Origin: Ignelater luminosus
Taxonomy: Eukaryota > Arthropoda > Insecta > Coleoptera > Elateridae
Reading direction: 5' to 3'
Assembly (NCBI GenBank): GCA_011009095.1
Contig: VTPC01000790.1
Coordinates: forward strand, 49,019-113,018
Length of the DNA stretch: 64,000 bases
The notes below the pieces were generated by a model. The model saw only the letters and a program-made list of their open reading frames with translations. It was not told where the DNA came from and ran no database searches. A program made the translations under genes and the position numbers. Shown here in pieces: positions 1 through 12,456 of the stretch. How positions within the stretch are numbered: the stretch's first letter is position 1; each line of letters starts with the position of its first letter.

Positions 1-1095
1 GTGTTACAGGAAAATTCTTCACAATTTTAATCAAAACATTTTAGTTTATTGGAGTTGAGAAAATTATCAGGATAAAACAAATGTGAGCGAAACTGTGTTC
101 GGTCATGGTGCGGTCGCCAAACTTTTACTTTCGCAGTTTCGTCGGCTTTTATATATTAGTACTCGTCCTAAAATTTTAGACAGGTTTATCCGATATAAGG
201 GGACGAATTTATTGGTGGATTTGATTTAATTCAATTTGGCGTTTTAAATAAATGTAGACAAAATGTTTCTAGAAAGAGAGATGGAGAAAGAAAGAGAAGA
301 AAAATTAAAAAGAACGCTTTTCATAATATGGAGTTTTTCTTTTTATGTGTAATCGGAATACTTTTTTTTGAGATTTATAACTTATTAAGTATCAAAATAG
401 AATGTTTCTCATATTTTTTCAAGCGGTAAACCCTTTTTGCAATATAATTAAAAATTCTAAAGTTAGAGAAAAATAATATAAAATTTACTCCTACACATCG
501 TACTAATGTCTTCAACTGTGTCGTTTTTAAAGCACATGGCTTAACTTAGAGTAAAAGGAAGGTAACATCTCGGCATAATAATGACCAGAGGAACGATATT
601 GAATAAGGATATAAGCTATGAAATGAATTTCTAATTCCACCAAAAATCTAAGCGCATTATGTTGCTCTCCCTAGACCACTAGACCTCTTTCAGTATGAAG
701 ACATTTAGTCTTCAGTTGAAAGAAACACATGAAGAAAGCTTTTTGTTTATCGTTTCCATTTTTTTCTCAGGGCCCAAACTCAACTTATTTAGCGTTTTGC
801 AGGCCTTTTTTGGATAATGACCAAAAATTATGAACAAATGTAGGCGGATTGTTTATCAAACAAAAAACTTTGCAAAAACCAAGAAAGGTATTTTTTTAAA
901 GAACAGCTCTTTGAATAAATAAGTCATACTCTAGATGACATGAGCTACACTGATTGTTTGCCAACACCAAAACTTTTAAATTAATAAATAATTTTTGGTT
1001 TTAAGCATTATTTTAGTCTGTGGAAGGTATTTATTTAAATATCGAAATTTATTTTTAACAAGTAAAACCTCTCCACCTCTAATTGGAAAATTCAA
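1..1095. other. AT-rich DNA, no gene recognised
   Basis: No convincing coding segment is seen on either strand. The stretch is AT-rich with scattered short homopolymer runs. It may include the degraded 5' leader or LTR of the Copia remnant that starts near 1098, but I could not find an LTR boundary or a primer-binding site. Confidence 0.5.
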
Positions 1096-1097
1096 GA

Positions 1098-2010
1098 GTA
1101 GGGGAAATTGTAGTTCATGAGCATGAAGAACTATGGAAACATGTCACTAGCAAAAAAGTGGACCAAAGTGAGATCAAAAATTATACTCTTGCTTGAGCCT
1201 ATTAACTTTGTGTACGTGCAAACCACAGTAAGTGCAAAAGAAGCATGCGATAATTTGCAAAAGACTCTTCAGGTTTTTGGTTTAACACGTAAGCCAGGGT
1301 AGCTTAATAACTACCAAGCCAGAAAATAATTAATCCGTTGAAGATTACGACAATAAAATTGTTACTGCAGCTGATAAATTAAATGAAATTGGCACGTCAT
1401 TGTCACGTCAGTAATAGTGATGAATGGATAGGTTGCCTAGAGAATGCAAAACGATAATTATAGCCATAGAAAACTCTGGCACTTCAATCACTACTGATGC
1501 GATTAAAAACAAATCTATTGCAAGACATTAAATTGGAGAATTCACAGGACAGAAGCAAAATTGTTTTTTATGGAAAAAATTCTAAGTAATCCGATAAATA
1601 TGTCTTGGACGTGATTTTTAGGGTCACATTCCAAAGAAATGCCCTTTTAGACGAAAGCAAGTTAAATTTACACAGTTACTTCATTTTCAGTAAATGAGGC
1701 TAATATTCCAATGAGTGGTATATTGATTGTTGAATACGCTGCATTGATTCCGGTGCTTTAGCTCTTATGGTACTGTCTTATTATTGGTTAGAAAATATGC
1801 GGACACCCATGAATCATAAAGTAGCTGTCGCCAATGCTATTGGGAACTTACCGTTGAAAGTGTTAGTTCATGGTAATATTGAGAACATTTAAATAAAGAA
1901 TCTTTTGTATGTACCTGATTTATGCACCAATTTGTTATCACTGAAATAACAAGAAAAGACAACATAGTTTTGATTCAACATTTTGCAAGATTTTAATAAA
2001 AATAGCACTG
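1098..2010 (+). pseudogene. Copia-type LTR retrotransposon remnant (gag to protease)
   Basis: Gag and protease segment of a Ty1/Copia element, which normally encodes the capsid and processing enzyme of an intracellular retrotransposon particle. Read across frames, the conserved blocks appear in family order. They are EELWKHV near 1100, LEPINFVYVQ near 1190, DNLQKTL near 1250, GLTRKPG near 1280, VEDYDNKIVTAADKLNEIG near 1335, a zinc-knuckle remnant GHIPKKCP near 1622, the protease active-site block IDSGA with Asp at 1746-1748, and YVPDLCTNLLS near 1910. Several frameshifts and in-frame stops break it, and the first cysteines of the CCHC knuckle are lost. Similarity fades by about 2010, before integrase, reverse transcriptase or RNase H. 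No LTR or target duplication was found. The family assignment is firm; the exact ends are not. Confidence 0.85.
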
Positions 2011-2089
2011 GTCAACAAATTTCAATTTTTGGAATCCCCATAAAATAATGCATGCTAATTATAACAGAATGTACAAATATTTATTTTAA

Positions 2090-3164
2090 TATAATGCGGA
2101 GGTACAAGTTAGCTCTATTTTTGTCTTTTTTCACTAACGGCTGTTGATGTACGTTGTCTTTTCCTGGCGTAAAAGCCTTTCGTGTTGGCTACTTCTGCTT
2201 AATGTAATGATTGTCCCTGTCACGACTGTCCCAAAGACATAAAAAACAGCAGTATTTTGTGTAGCCTTGCTGCATACCCAAAAAAATTGCAATAACTTTA
2301 AAATCAGCACATAGGCTCCAGGAATAGTCCTTATACTTTATATTCTCTAATAGGAGTTTCAGATTCTTATATGCTTCCTTTATGCAAGCCGCATGACCTA
2401 TTGAAATAGAAGGATAAATTGCCTTCAGGCTGGTTTGGATAAATCTGTAAATCATCTCCAAGAACTGGGGCCGTGCTGTATCCCGCAAGTCTCAAAAAGA
2501 TTATAAATGTCATTGCAATAGTCCAAATTGCCGTCCATACTGTAGAAATCAACAAGATCTCCATGTCGCCTGGGAAAAATGCTAATTCTTGTTCCTTGTG
2601 CCAACAGATTCCACTGTTGTAGCCGCAGTTCTGCTAGTGACTTTGATAGGCTTAAATCCTGCACTAAGTCGTTTATTTTGATTTGACTAACTAAATGCAG
2701 TTCACTGGATGTAGATGGGGTGAATCAGGATCTCTCAATTCGCCAATAGCTTGACTACTAGTATTACCCGCAGCTTGACTCTCCTCGGTTTCTGGTTCTA
2801 TTGGTGGTTGAGGAACCGGATGATACTCATCTTGCGGTTGAGGTGTTTGAGCTGACACTGTTCCCATATAATTATATTTTCGTTGCAACGATTGAGTCCT
2901 GCAGTCTTATTAAGGCAGAGTAGCCATCTTAAACATGGTCCTTTTGTTCTCTTCACAACATCGAATGGCAAAAGGTAAAGAATATTGTTGGTCAAATAGC
3001 CAATCTCTTAGATATCTGGCACAGGTAGTGCGTATTACATGTGGAACCCGCGGCTTGTCTTGATTTTTGACAGTCATAGCGAAATAAAGTTCATAGGCCT
3101 GGCAAATCCTTGCAGTTAACTGTTCACTCTTATGTAATGGCGTAAATTTACCACACACAAACAA
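2090..3164 (-). pseudogene. Broken copy of a multicopy insect gene family of unknown function
   Basis: Four overlapping fragments in different frames follow one another on the minus strand and together resemble one protein of a repetitive family known to me only as uncharacterised in insects and some other invertebrates. N-terminal part (3164-2910) has LHKSEQLTARICQAYELYF. Next comes a remnant with CLNKTAGLN (near 2940), then a proline-rich linker with EYHPVPQPP (near 2830). The next block has QDLSLSKSLAELRLQQWNLL and DGNLDYCND (2660-2540). The C-terminal part (2488-2190) has CADFKVIAIFLG and the motif CCFLCLWDSRDRDNHY, which could be a metal-binding CxxC site. Homology seems to run on past a stop to about 2090. 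At least three frame changes make it non-functional. The spread of copies in animal genomes suggests a mobile origin, but that is inference. Confidence 0.65.
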
Positions 3165-3199
3165 AAGTTGTTTGGGTCACTTTTACAGCAACGTAACAT

Positions 3200-6100
3200 G
3201 ATTGTGTTTTAAAATAACTTGAAGTCAAATGAAAATAAAATTTTATAAATATTGTTTTATGTCGTCACAATGAACTTTAAAGTCACTTTGTTGTATTGTT
3301 TTAGTTGAAATAGCATCGCTTAAATACTAAACAACACCCTTATCCCCTACCTAGAGAATGACCAATGACAATCGAGGAGATGACAATCGTCCTGTGACGT
3401 GGATTATCAGGTCGCACATGTCTGAAACAAGTTTCAACTTGTGCGTTTTCGCTGTAACTTGAACTAAACCAACGCTATTACTTTTCGAGTAGTTTATACT
3501 TTATATTTTGTACTTTTAATTTTATCAATAAATGATTCTGAGTAAAAACTGTGTTGACCATTTTTGTTTGCTATAAAGTACGGCCACAATAAGGCCCTTA
3601 CACACGTTTCAGTGATCGGCAAGTAATGTGGGTTGCCTAATAAATATGTCATATTTTAAACTTTATATGTCAACAAACTTCAATTCAAGAAACTGGCAAA
3701 TTGATCAGTAGTTGAATACCTCGAAACGTGTTTAAGGTAACAGGTAATTTAAAGATCATAGAAAATGATTTAGATTTGCCAAATAGCAAAATGTCGCATA
3801 TTGAGTGGTTAGTCAGATTATTCTACTTTGACTTACCTTTAACTATAGAGAAGAATACTAGAATCAGTTCTGATATACTCTTAACTTTTCTCAAACTGCT
3901 TTAGCTTTTAGCTGTTTGGCATGCCCAACAAGACCGGTAATTCAGCCGTGAATACCAACGAAGCAAAAAAAAAGTTAATCTGCAGATTTTTAAGGTCTTC
4001 AGAATTTTTCTACTATTCTCAAACACCTGTTTTAGGGTTAAAGCTTCTTTTCATTCCATTTGCAAAGTTATCATCAGATTTATGTTACACCAACTGAAAA
4101 TAAGGTTTGAAGTATAAACTAATGGAATTTCTTTGGATACTTTACAAATTAAATATACTTTGCCAATTCAATCGATAAATTAATTGCAGTGGAACTACTA
4201 GTTCCTGGTAGTTTTATTTAAATTACTTATACATCCGCTATCTACTATAATACAGCTGTACAATCCACAATTGCTTAATTGAATATTTATACCTTTTATT
4301 CATAAATTGGGATTGTTCTGTAAATTCTCTTTCAAACTAATTTCTTTGCGGTCCAGTTAAAATTCATTTGCAAATGGAAATACATAGAAAATGGTACACC
4401 AGAGTGATTTAAATATTCGTACAGCAGTAAATCAGCGTTGTTGTCTAAATGGGGTTCAAAATTGAGATGTTATCGATAGTATTAAACTCTCGATACCGGC
4501 TATTAGAGATACGATCAATGTGTTTACCAATAGCCAGTGGCAATAACACGTGCAAGATAGGTAACACATTTACCATGAAATGTACTAAATGGTTTCCTGA
4601 CTTCCTTTAGCGTGCCGATTAGTGACGTAATCCAACAAGGGCATAATTACAGTTTGACGTACGTTAAAAAGTTTCTAACCTTTTATTTTTGTTTCTCGAA
4701 ATAAGTAAAAGTATAGAATCGAAACCAATAAATTTAGGGAATAAGATTATAGAAGCTTTTGTTATTTCCAAGCAATTATTTAGTTAAACCAAAATTATGA
4801 GACATCACTTCCCCTTTCCGTTGTTACGTCAGTTAATTTAACATTTTAGACATTTAATAAATCCACTATAACTAAAACCATCTTTCGATGATAAACTGTT
4901 GTTAAAACTTTTATTAAAATTTAAACTTGAAATAACAAACTCCGAAAAAGACCCTTTGTGTTCTCTCGTTCGCGATAAACGAAACGGCGAAACTGAATAT
5001 TTGATGGTTGTTTTCCACATCTAAAAGTCTCTGCGGTTTCAAATCAAGTCGACCGGATTAGCTTCAGGTGCCAAGACAAGCCTTTTATGGTTGAACGGTA
5101 TTATGTAATCGTAAATAAATAATATGTTATTTGTTTTTAATTAAATTCTAAAAATGATGAATTTACCGTAAAAAGTTATTTTCTAGCTATTTTTAGGGAC
5201 GGGAGACGAGAATCTGTCAAAGCAAGTGAACGCTCCAGGCGTTTAAGGTTCCAAATTTAGCAGTTAAATTAAATCAGAGGCTAAATAATAACTTATCTTC
5301 TTATTAAATTAAGAAATTTTGATTAAATAAGTTTTGTTCCTAGATTAGATATGTTTCTACAAAGAGAAATGATAATAGAAGGAAGTTTTCTAATTGTCTT
5401 ACATTAATTATGTTGTTGTATACTTGTATTACATACTCAAAAGGGCTCGTTCTTTAGATTTTAATCGAGTTTTCGACATTAAAATTAAGAAATACTGGTG
5501 GTAAACAGTATAAATTGTTACATTAATAAATCTAATAGGAAATAAAAAAGAATTTCGACAATGCAAGAAACCTTTAAAAAAAGCGTAGTATTCTTGTTCC
5601 GCTTTGAGAAAAGTTGGTCATGAATCTTTCTTGACCACCATTTATTACCATTATTTGGTCATCTACTGGTCTTTTTATTACTACACTTGTTTTTCGTATC
5701 CTGCAACTTCTTCAAAAATCTTATTCTAAAACATATTTTTCTTTTTCTCAACTTCATCTCACAGGCATTGATTTCAAATATATCACACTTAAACATTTGT
5801 GCAGAATTTTGTAGGCTTGAAACTAATTATTGTTATACTGTGATGAGTAATTGAAATTGAACGGTTGATCTTACATTGAGGTATACATACAAACATAGTC
5901 GTAAAATTAACCTACACATCTTTCTTTTCGTGCTATCTATCATCATATTTGGTCGTTAAGAAACATCGGGATTTATTGTCACAAATCCTGATTGTCACAC
6001 AAGAGATAAATCAGGAATGGGAGGGACCTCCGCATATTACTCAATATCTTTTAGCTAGCAGAAATATTCTTTAAAGATTGTGTTAGATCATTTTGTAGCG

Positions 6101-6592
6101 TTTAAGTATTTTAGCTTATCTTCATGAACTCAAAGAATGCAAATTCGATTTTATAAATCCACTCCGATAAACGCGTTGCTATAAAAAAAATGTTTTTGTT
6201 TAAGAAAATAATTGATAAGGACTTTACTTTGTATTTTCTAGTAAGAAACAAAGTCTCAGAAATCTTAATAAACATTCGTGTTAAAAGGAAAAGAATAATC
6301 AAGATATTTCAATATTTGTTTCTGAAAACTTGAACTGATGCATGTGGTGAGTCAGGAATTCTGGGTAAGACTCGAGACAGAACGTACTATGGACGTATTA
6401 AATTGTATTACTGACCCAGACTTTGGCGTGATGTTCATCTGTATTAATCAATATATAAATGTTGCTCATAAACCTAAACAACATAGATCAGCTAACTCAA
6501 TGTATTGCCATCTAGTTGTGATGATGATAATTATAAAATCTATTTTTGGTATTACCCTTACGTTCAGCTCTTACTTCCGCTGTGATTCAAAA
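3200..6592. other. AT-rich DNA without recognised genes
   Basis: No coding segment that I can support. ORFs here are under 65 codons and of low-complexity composition. Two short blocks, about 4560-4680 and 4960-5080, have a more balanced base composition than their surroundings and could be conserved non-coding DNA, but this cannot be judged from one sequence. Confidence 0.45.
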
Positions 6593-6992
6593 NNNNNNNN
6601 NNNNNNNNNNNNNNNNNNNNNNNNNNNNNNNNNNNNNNNNNNNNNNNNNNNNNNNNNNNNNNNNNNNNNNNNNNNNNNNNNNNNNNNNNNNNNNNNNNNN
6701 NNNNNNNNNNNNNNNNNNNNNNNNNNNNNNNNNNNNNNNNNNNNNNNNNNNNNNNNNNNNNNNNNNNNNNNNNNNNNNNNNNNNNNNNNNNNNNNNNNNN
6801 NNNNNNNNNNNNNNNNNNNNNNNNNNNNNNNNNNNNNNNNNNNNNNNNNNNNNNNNNNNNNNNNNNNNNNNNNNNNNNNNNNNNNNNNNNNNNNNNNNNN
6901 NNNNNNNNNNNNNNNNNNNNNNNNNNNNNNNNNNNNNNNNNNNNNNNNNNNNNNNNNNNNNNNNNNNNNNNNNNNNNNNNNNNNNNNNNNNN
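6593..6992. other. Assembly gap (400 N)
   Basis: An unbroken run of exactly 400 N. The round number may be an estimated or placeholder gap length. Any reading frame drawn through it is an artefact. Confidence 0.99.
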
Positions 6993-9900
6993 TTGCCCAA
7001 TCAATGTTAAATGAAGAGCAAAACAAATTTAATATACTGAGGAGGATGCATTAAGAAAATATCCTTAAACTAATATTACCACTTCAGGTTAAACAACCTT
7101 TTTGCTTTGAATATCAAAGTGGAATTCTATGCATCCTTAAGGAACGCAAATAAAAAATGTTTCGGTTAACCTTCCGACTATTAATCGACAAAAGACAAAC
7201 AATAAGAAAAAGGAATCAAAGTCGGAATCAAAACCAAGAGTAACAGGAAACATATTAAAAGAAACTTCAATTAATATTTTCAAATTGACTGACACTTAGC
7301 TCCAAAACGTTGTCAGGAACTCATTCGAAACAAACAAACAAACCGCCCAAAACCCAAAACCAGGTAGACAGTAGTAGGGAAAATGTTAAAACCATAAATA
7401 AAAACATTTTTACCAACTAAACGGAGAACAAAGCAACTAATGATACCACGTGAGGGTATTTTGCGATGTACGCGATTGGTGCTAGTCCTAGTAATTTGAC
7501 CACAAGAATAAAAAAAACTTGCAAATGCAACAGAGTTGGAAAGCAAATAACTTTAACCAATACCCAATGCATCAATAATAAGAAAGTCTTAAATTCTGCA
7601 AGCAAAACAAAAATAGATGGTGCAGATCTTATACTACGAAAGAACAAAAACAATGATTTTAAGGAAGGGCTTAAATAAATAGTAGAAGATACTGAAACTT
7701 AGAGTAAATGATATTAAAGAGTTGCAACAACGTGTAGTAGCAGAAGCGTCAAGAAATCAGACGAAACAAATAAACCTAGCAAATAGTAAAAGCAGTAACA
7801 GGGATGAGCTGTAGTTAAGTAGAAAATAAAATCTTGAATGATTATCTACACCTGGAAAATAATAAAAATAAAAAAATGACACAATGTACTGAGTTTGTTT
7901 ATGGCACATTCGGATTAAGTTGCCTTTGCATTCACCAAAGTGACCTAATAGCCCAATTTTCACATTAAAGGTTAGTTTTGATCACATCGAATCTAATTCT
8001 CCCATAAACGTTATGCGTTCTTTGAATCTCTGAGACATACTTTTCCTGGAACTGAGAAACCTTGGCAAGAAATGCGAATACTAAGGGCTATAGAAAAGCA
8101 ATATTGAGATTGTACTCTCATTTTGTCAAGGTGCTCTACATTCCTTGGTTTTAGATTGACATTTTGGACGCAATGTGCATTCTCCAAATAGTCGGTACAA
8201 TCACATTCTTATTATAGTTTATCTTTCGGAATAATTGCTTCGAAGAAGTCTTACAATACACTGCTGTGAAGTCTTCATTGGTATTCTCCAAAGTGGTTGT
8301 GCTTTTCCGAAGCATTCTGTTCATTTTTTTTCATAGATGTCTCCCTGAGCTCTAGCAGGACCTGTGCAAAACACTTAGTTGTATTCATGCAAGTTTGCAT
8401 TTTGGAGGCGCTGTTTAAATCCCCGAACTGTCTGTTATAATTTAAGATTTTCCGTGGTTTTTCTTAGTGTGCATGTCAATACTGCAACAGTAGCTTCCTC
8501 AGGTTTGATTATCTCTTAACTTATACTTATCTTTGCCCTTCCTAAGAAAGTCCTTTTTTGTATAGAAAGGAGCTACAATTTCCTAAAGCGGTTCTCACTG
8601 AAATGGGAGGATGAAACACAATGATCTTCCTTCCACAGATTTCTTGTGACCCTCAGACTATGTTCTGGCTGGCACCTCTTTAAATGCTTCAATATTTTAA
8701 TAAATTGCCAATACAATTTTGGTGTTTTGTTTATCTTTTTTGCCTCTCTTTCAGTTGTTCGAGATCAATTTTTAATAATGTTTTATTCCATTTCTTTTTC
8801 CATTTTGAAATTAACTATCAATACCTCATTACTTATTAAAATTTCTGCCAATCCATCAGTGATGAGAAAAGAAACTTAGTATCTGACCACAACAGTCTCT
8901 TATCTAATTTAGGCAAACTTTCTTCTCCAGCATTAAAACAGTCAAAGAATTAAGAGCCTTAAGAGTGAACTATTTCTTCTGAATTCTTGTTAGTATTCTT
9001 CACAAAATACTGATCAAGTTAAGTAGGGCCAGTTTCAGATGTTAAGCTAGTGAGACGACTGTCTCAGAACACATCGTATTAGGGACATAAAGATCGTCAG
9101 TTGAAAGCCTTGCATTGTCTCACTTATCATTATAATGATGTATTACAATCTAACCTTCATGAAATTATAAATGTGTGAAATCGAAATAACTTGTTTTAGA
9201 ATTAAACAAAAAATAGAAAACGGATCTTTCAAACCCAGCAAAAGTTGTTTTTCGATTGTCGCCGTTACTTTTTCTGCAGATGGAATGGATTTATTTTACA
9301 ACACGCACAGAAAACAAAAAAATTCTGACACTTTATTCAATAAATTGAATTACAATAAGAAGCGTCGTCAAAAACTATTCTTTTGTTTATTCTGATAAAT
9401 TAAAGTAAGAAGTACAATGAAAATTCTTTACAAATCTAGTTAGTTTTACCAAAACGACACCATAAAACACTTTGAAACAATTGGTATATGAAGTGGAAAG
9501 AATAAAACATTAGATATCGCATAAAAGAATTATGCAATCACATCTCACGTATGATATACAGAGAGAAGGTTGATTAAATAGCCGAAAATGCGCTGTGGGT
9601 TTACCGGTAGGGCTGCCAGGAAGATCTCAGCAACGATGAAGTAACACTGAATTATTGATACAGGCACTCCCTAATCCAACATAATGAAAAAGAACTTTTC
9701 GTTTATTCATACGCTTTTGATTAGTGAATAAGTTAGATCGTATTCATTTTATACACCTACTTCTTCTCTGAAAACAAAATTATTACAAATATTTCCTCCT
9801 TTATTTATCTATGAGTAGGAATGTTTTTATTATTATAAAAATTTTACCATATTTAGTTTGTTCCTCATAAACTAAACACAAAGTAAACTGTGAATAACCA

Positions 9901-12276
9901 GTTTGTACTAATACCTCGTTATAAGCAAAATAAATTATCGAGATACTTTTATAATAACAGAAATGGGAAATGGTTTCATAATACATCATATTGAATTATT
10001 ATTTTCCTAAAAAAAGCCTTTTATTTTCACTAAATAATACATTTAAACTTCACTACTGAATATGTTACGTAATCCGATTATCTACGGTCTGAAACTACAG
10101 AAAGTATTATAATACAGCACACATAGGTTGCAAATGGTAGCATTAAAACTTGTCAAACTGAAATTAAAATTATTAAAATTCAGATTTTATTTTCTTTATT
10201 AGAAATCTGAAACAGTCTACATTTTAATAATCAGATCAATACTTACGAGAATTTACAAAGCGAACGATTGATTAAAATTCCTATTACTTACAAGTTTATT
10301 AGTTTGCATAAAAATTTACTACAATTGACATAAAGATCAACGAAAAACTTAATTACATACATAGAATGTCGTTGACTGTTTACAATATAAAATCTCGTGT
10401 CCGTGTTTCTGAAGATTTGATAACACGCATAGCTTTCGGCTGTAGGCTTTTCTATTGTAAACAAGCAAAGAATATGAAATTTCTTTTCTTTAACTGAAAA
10501 GAAGCTGAAGGAACAATAGCTGCAGCAAGTCAAGTAGTATATACCTAAAGCAGCAAAATCAATATGATGAGAACGTAAGATATCTCAGCTTATGGTATAC
10601 ACGGTTAAATAAAAACATAAAGCAAGTAATGAGGAAGCAGCTTTTCAGAGTGTTGTTAATATTGTATCTTTATAAAAACGTGTTGTGATTAAAGGAAAAA
10701 TTTCATACGGAATATAACAGATAATGTGTCCCAAGCATTTAAAAGAATACGAAAAACATACTTACTAAGCAAAATAGTTAAGACAAACTTTGCTTAGTAA
10801 TTCTACGAATTCTAATCAAATGTTTTTATTTTTTCAAATTCTGGCCTACCTTTAAAGTGTCCACAACAATTTTAAGGTAACCTCAGAATATCCTATAAAA
10901 TAAATAGTTTTCAATAACATTTAGAGATAGACAAGCGTGGGTAGCATTTCAACAGGCAACAACAACAGGAAGATATATTAAAAAAAGGCTAAAAAGCCTA
11001 GATGAGGATTTTGAAATTGATAGAAATAGAAATCTAGAAAACTAGCAAAAATAAAAATTGTTGTCAAGTTTAACACTAAATTATAAAAGTCAAAGCAAAA
11101 TCAAATCAGACCAAATGATACTTATCAGTAAAAGATTGTTAACGATCAAAGCCAACAAATAAAAAGAAGTTTTTGGCTGATAATAACTGATTTCTGATTA
11201 CTGTTTTTCAAAACAACTAAAAACAAAGACAAACAAAACAAGAATACATGAGCCTATAAATTCAAATCTAAATAAAAGGCTCTTGTAGTAGAGCAGTACA
11301 AGATTTATATTGTGCAAAGAATAGGAAAAAAACAATACAAGAAAAGAGCTCTACAGTAGAGAAAATTTAGCCAAAACAGTTTTATGTACAGAATCACCAC
11401 TTTAGTGGTAGTACAAAGAAATCGTTCTTCAAATGAAGCTTACGAAATCAACTAAGCAAGAAATAATTAATAGGAAAAAAATGCGTGAATTATTAAATAT
11501 GACTCCATCGAATAGCCATAGATTAAAAAAGACATAGTTTAGAGGATTGAAAAACAATAAAATCATAGGCAAAAGACTATATAGGTCAAAGATGAACAAA
11601 GAAAAAAATACTCAGCCCAAAATAGTTAAAGCAAAAGCTGTCTAGATGACTAAATTAAAGCAAGCAGTGGTCCAAAAACAAAATAGCAGTTTACAGCGTC
11701 GCTGGCTTTTTCCACATAGCAATTCAAACTTATCATGATGATACAGCACTTCCTCTTTTGGCAAATGTAACAAATTCCACGCGCATTCAAAACCAGTCTC
11801 CATAACCTTACCAACTGACGGAACTGTCTTTCTCTTCGGAGTGGATTCGCTTTTCGCGTTCTAATGTTTTGGTTGCTGTTTAACCTTAAGTGTCTCACGG
11901 TTATAAATTAATGCATAAAGAAAAATGTCAAACTTTGAATTTATTGAAACATCGTTTTGATACTGGAACATTTGGTCAGGTGTAAGCACACAGGCATCTA
12001 TCTAGCGCACAGTTTTATATGTCAAAAGGCTCTGCTATTTTACTCATTTTACTCGTTCGACCTTTTTAATTCAGGGACTTAACCCTTGTAACAAGTCTTT
12101 AAAAAAGTATTTAATGACGACACGAATTTCCAATTTTTTTCCATTATTTTCAAGCAACGCTTTTGGTGGGCTGTCAAACCAATAATAGACAATCTTCTAA
12201 CCTACATAAACATTTGAAGAATGAAACAATGCAACACCATAAACATATTTTCACCCTGACCTAATTTAATATTATG
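6993..12276. other. AT-rich DNA without recognised genes
   Basis: Short A-rich ORFs on both strands, none recognised. The minus-strand ORF at 7757-7963 contains GLLGHFGE, loosely like the pre-integrase histidine region of Copia elements, but nothing adjacent supports that reading. The rest, including 8.0-9.1 kb and 10.5-11.6 kb, is AT-rich sequence with no structure I could assign. Confidence 0.4.
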
Positions 12277-12278
12277 TA

Positions 12279-12454
12279 CAGTCTGCGACATTAGTAATAA
12301 GACTCAAGAATAGATGTAAACACAGCACAAGCTTGAAAGATCAAGGTTTCGTGCCAATCATATATACGCATTTATCTACCTGCAACCTCGTTCTCTCAAG
12401 TTTGTGTTGTGTTTACATCCATTCTCGAGTTTCATTACTAATGTCGCATGACTG
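12279..12454. mobile_element. Hairpin MITE with TA target duplication (mariner-like)
   Basis: A 176-bp non-autonomous element. The left arm starts CAGTCTGCGACATTAGTAAT. The right arm, read in reverse complement, starts CAGTCATGCGACATTAGTAA. The arms stay similar for about 70 bp, through the block GATGTAAACACA, leaving a short loop. Both ends abut TA (12277-12278 and 12455-12456), the target duplication of Tc1/mariner transposases. No coding capacity. It probably moved using a transposase encoded elsewhere. Confidence 0.85.
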
Positions 12455-12456
12455 TA

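Noticed and set aside
6338..7054. Long open frames on both strands across the N run
   Set aside because: They exist only because N was translated as X; the real sequence on either side shows no coding pattern.
7757..7963. Possible Copia GAG-pre-integrase fragment on the minus strand
   Set aside because: GLLGHFGE alone is too short, and flanking frames show no integrase or protease.
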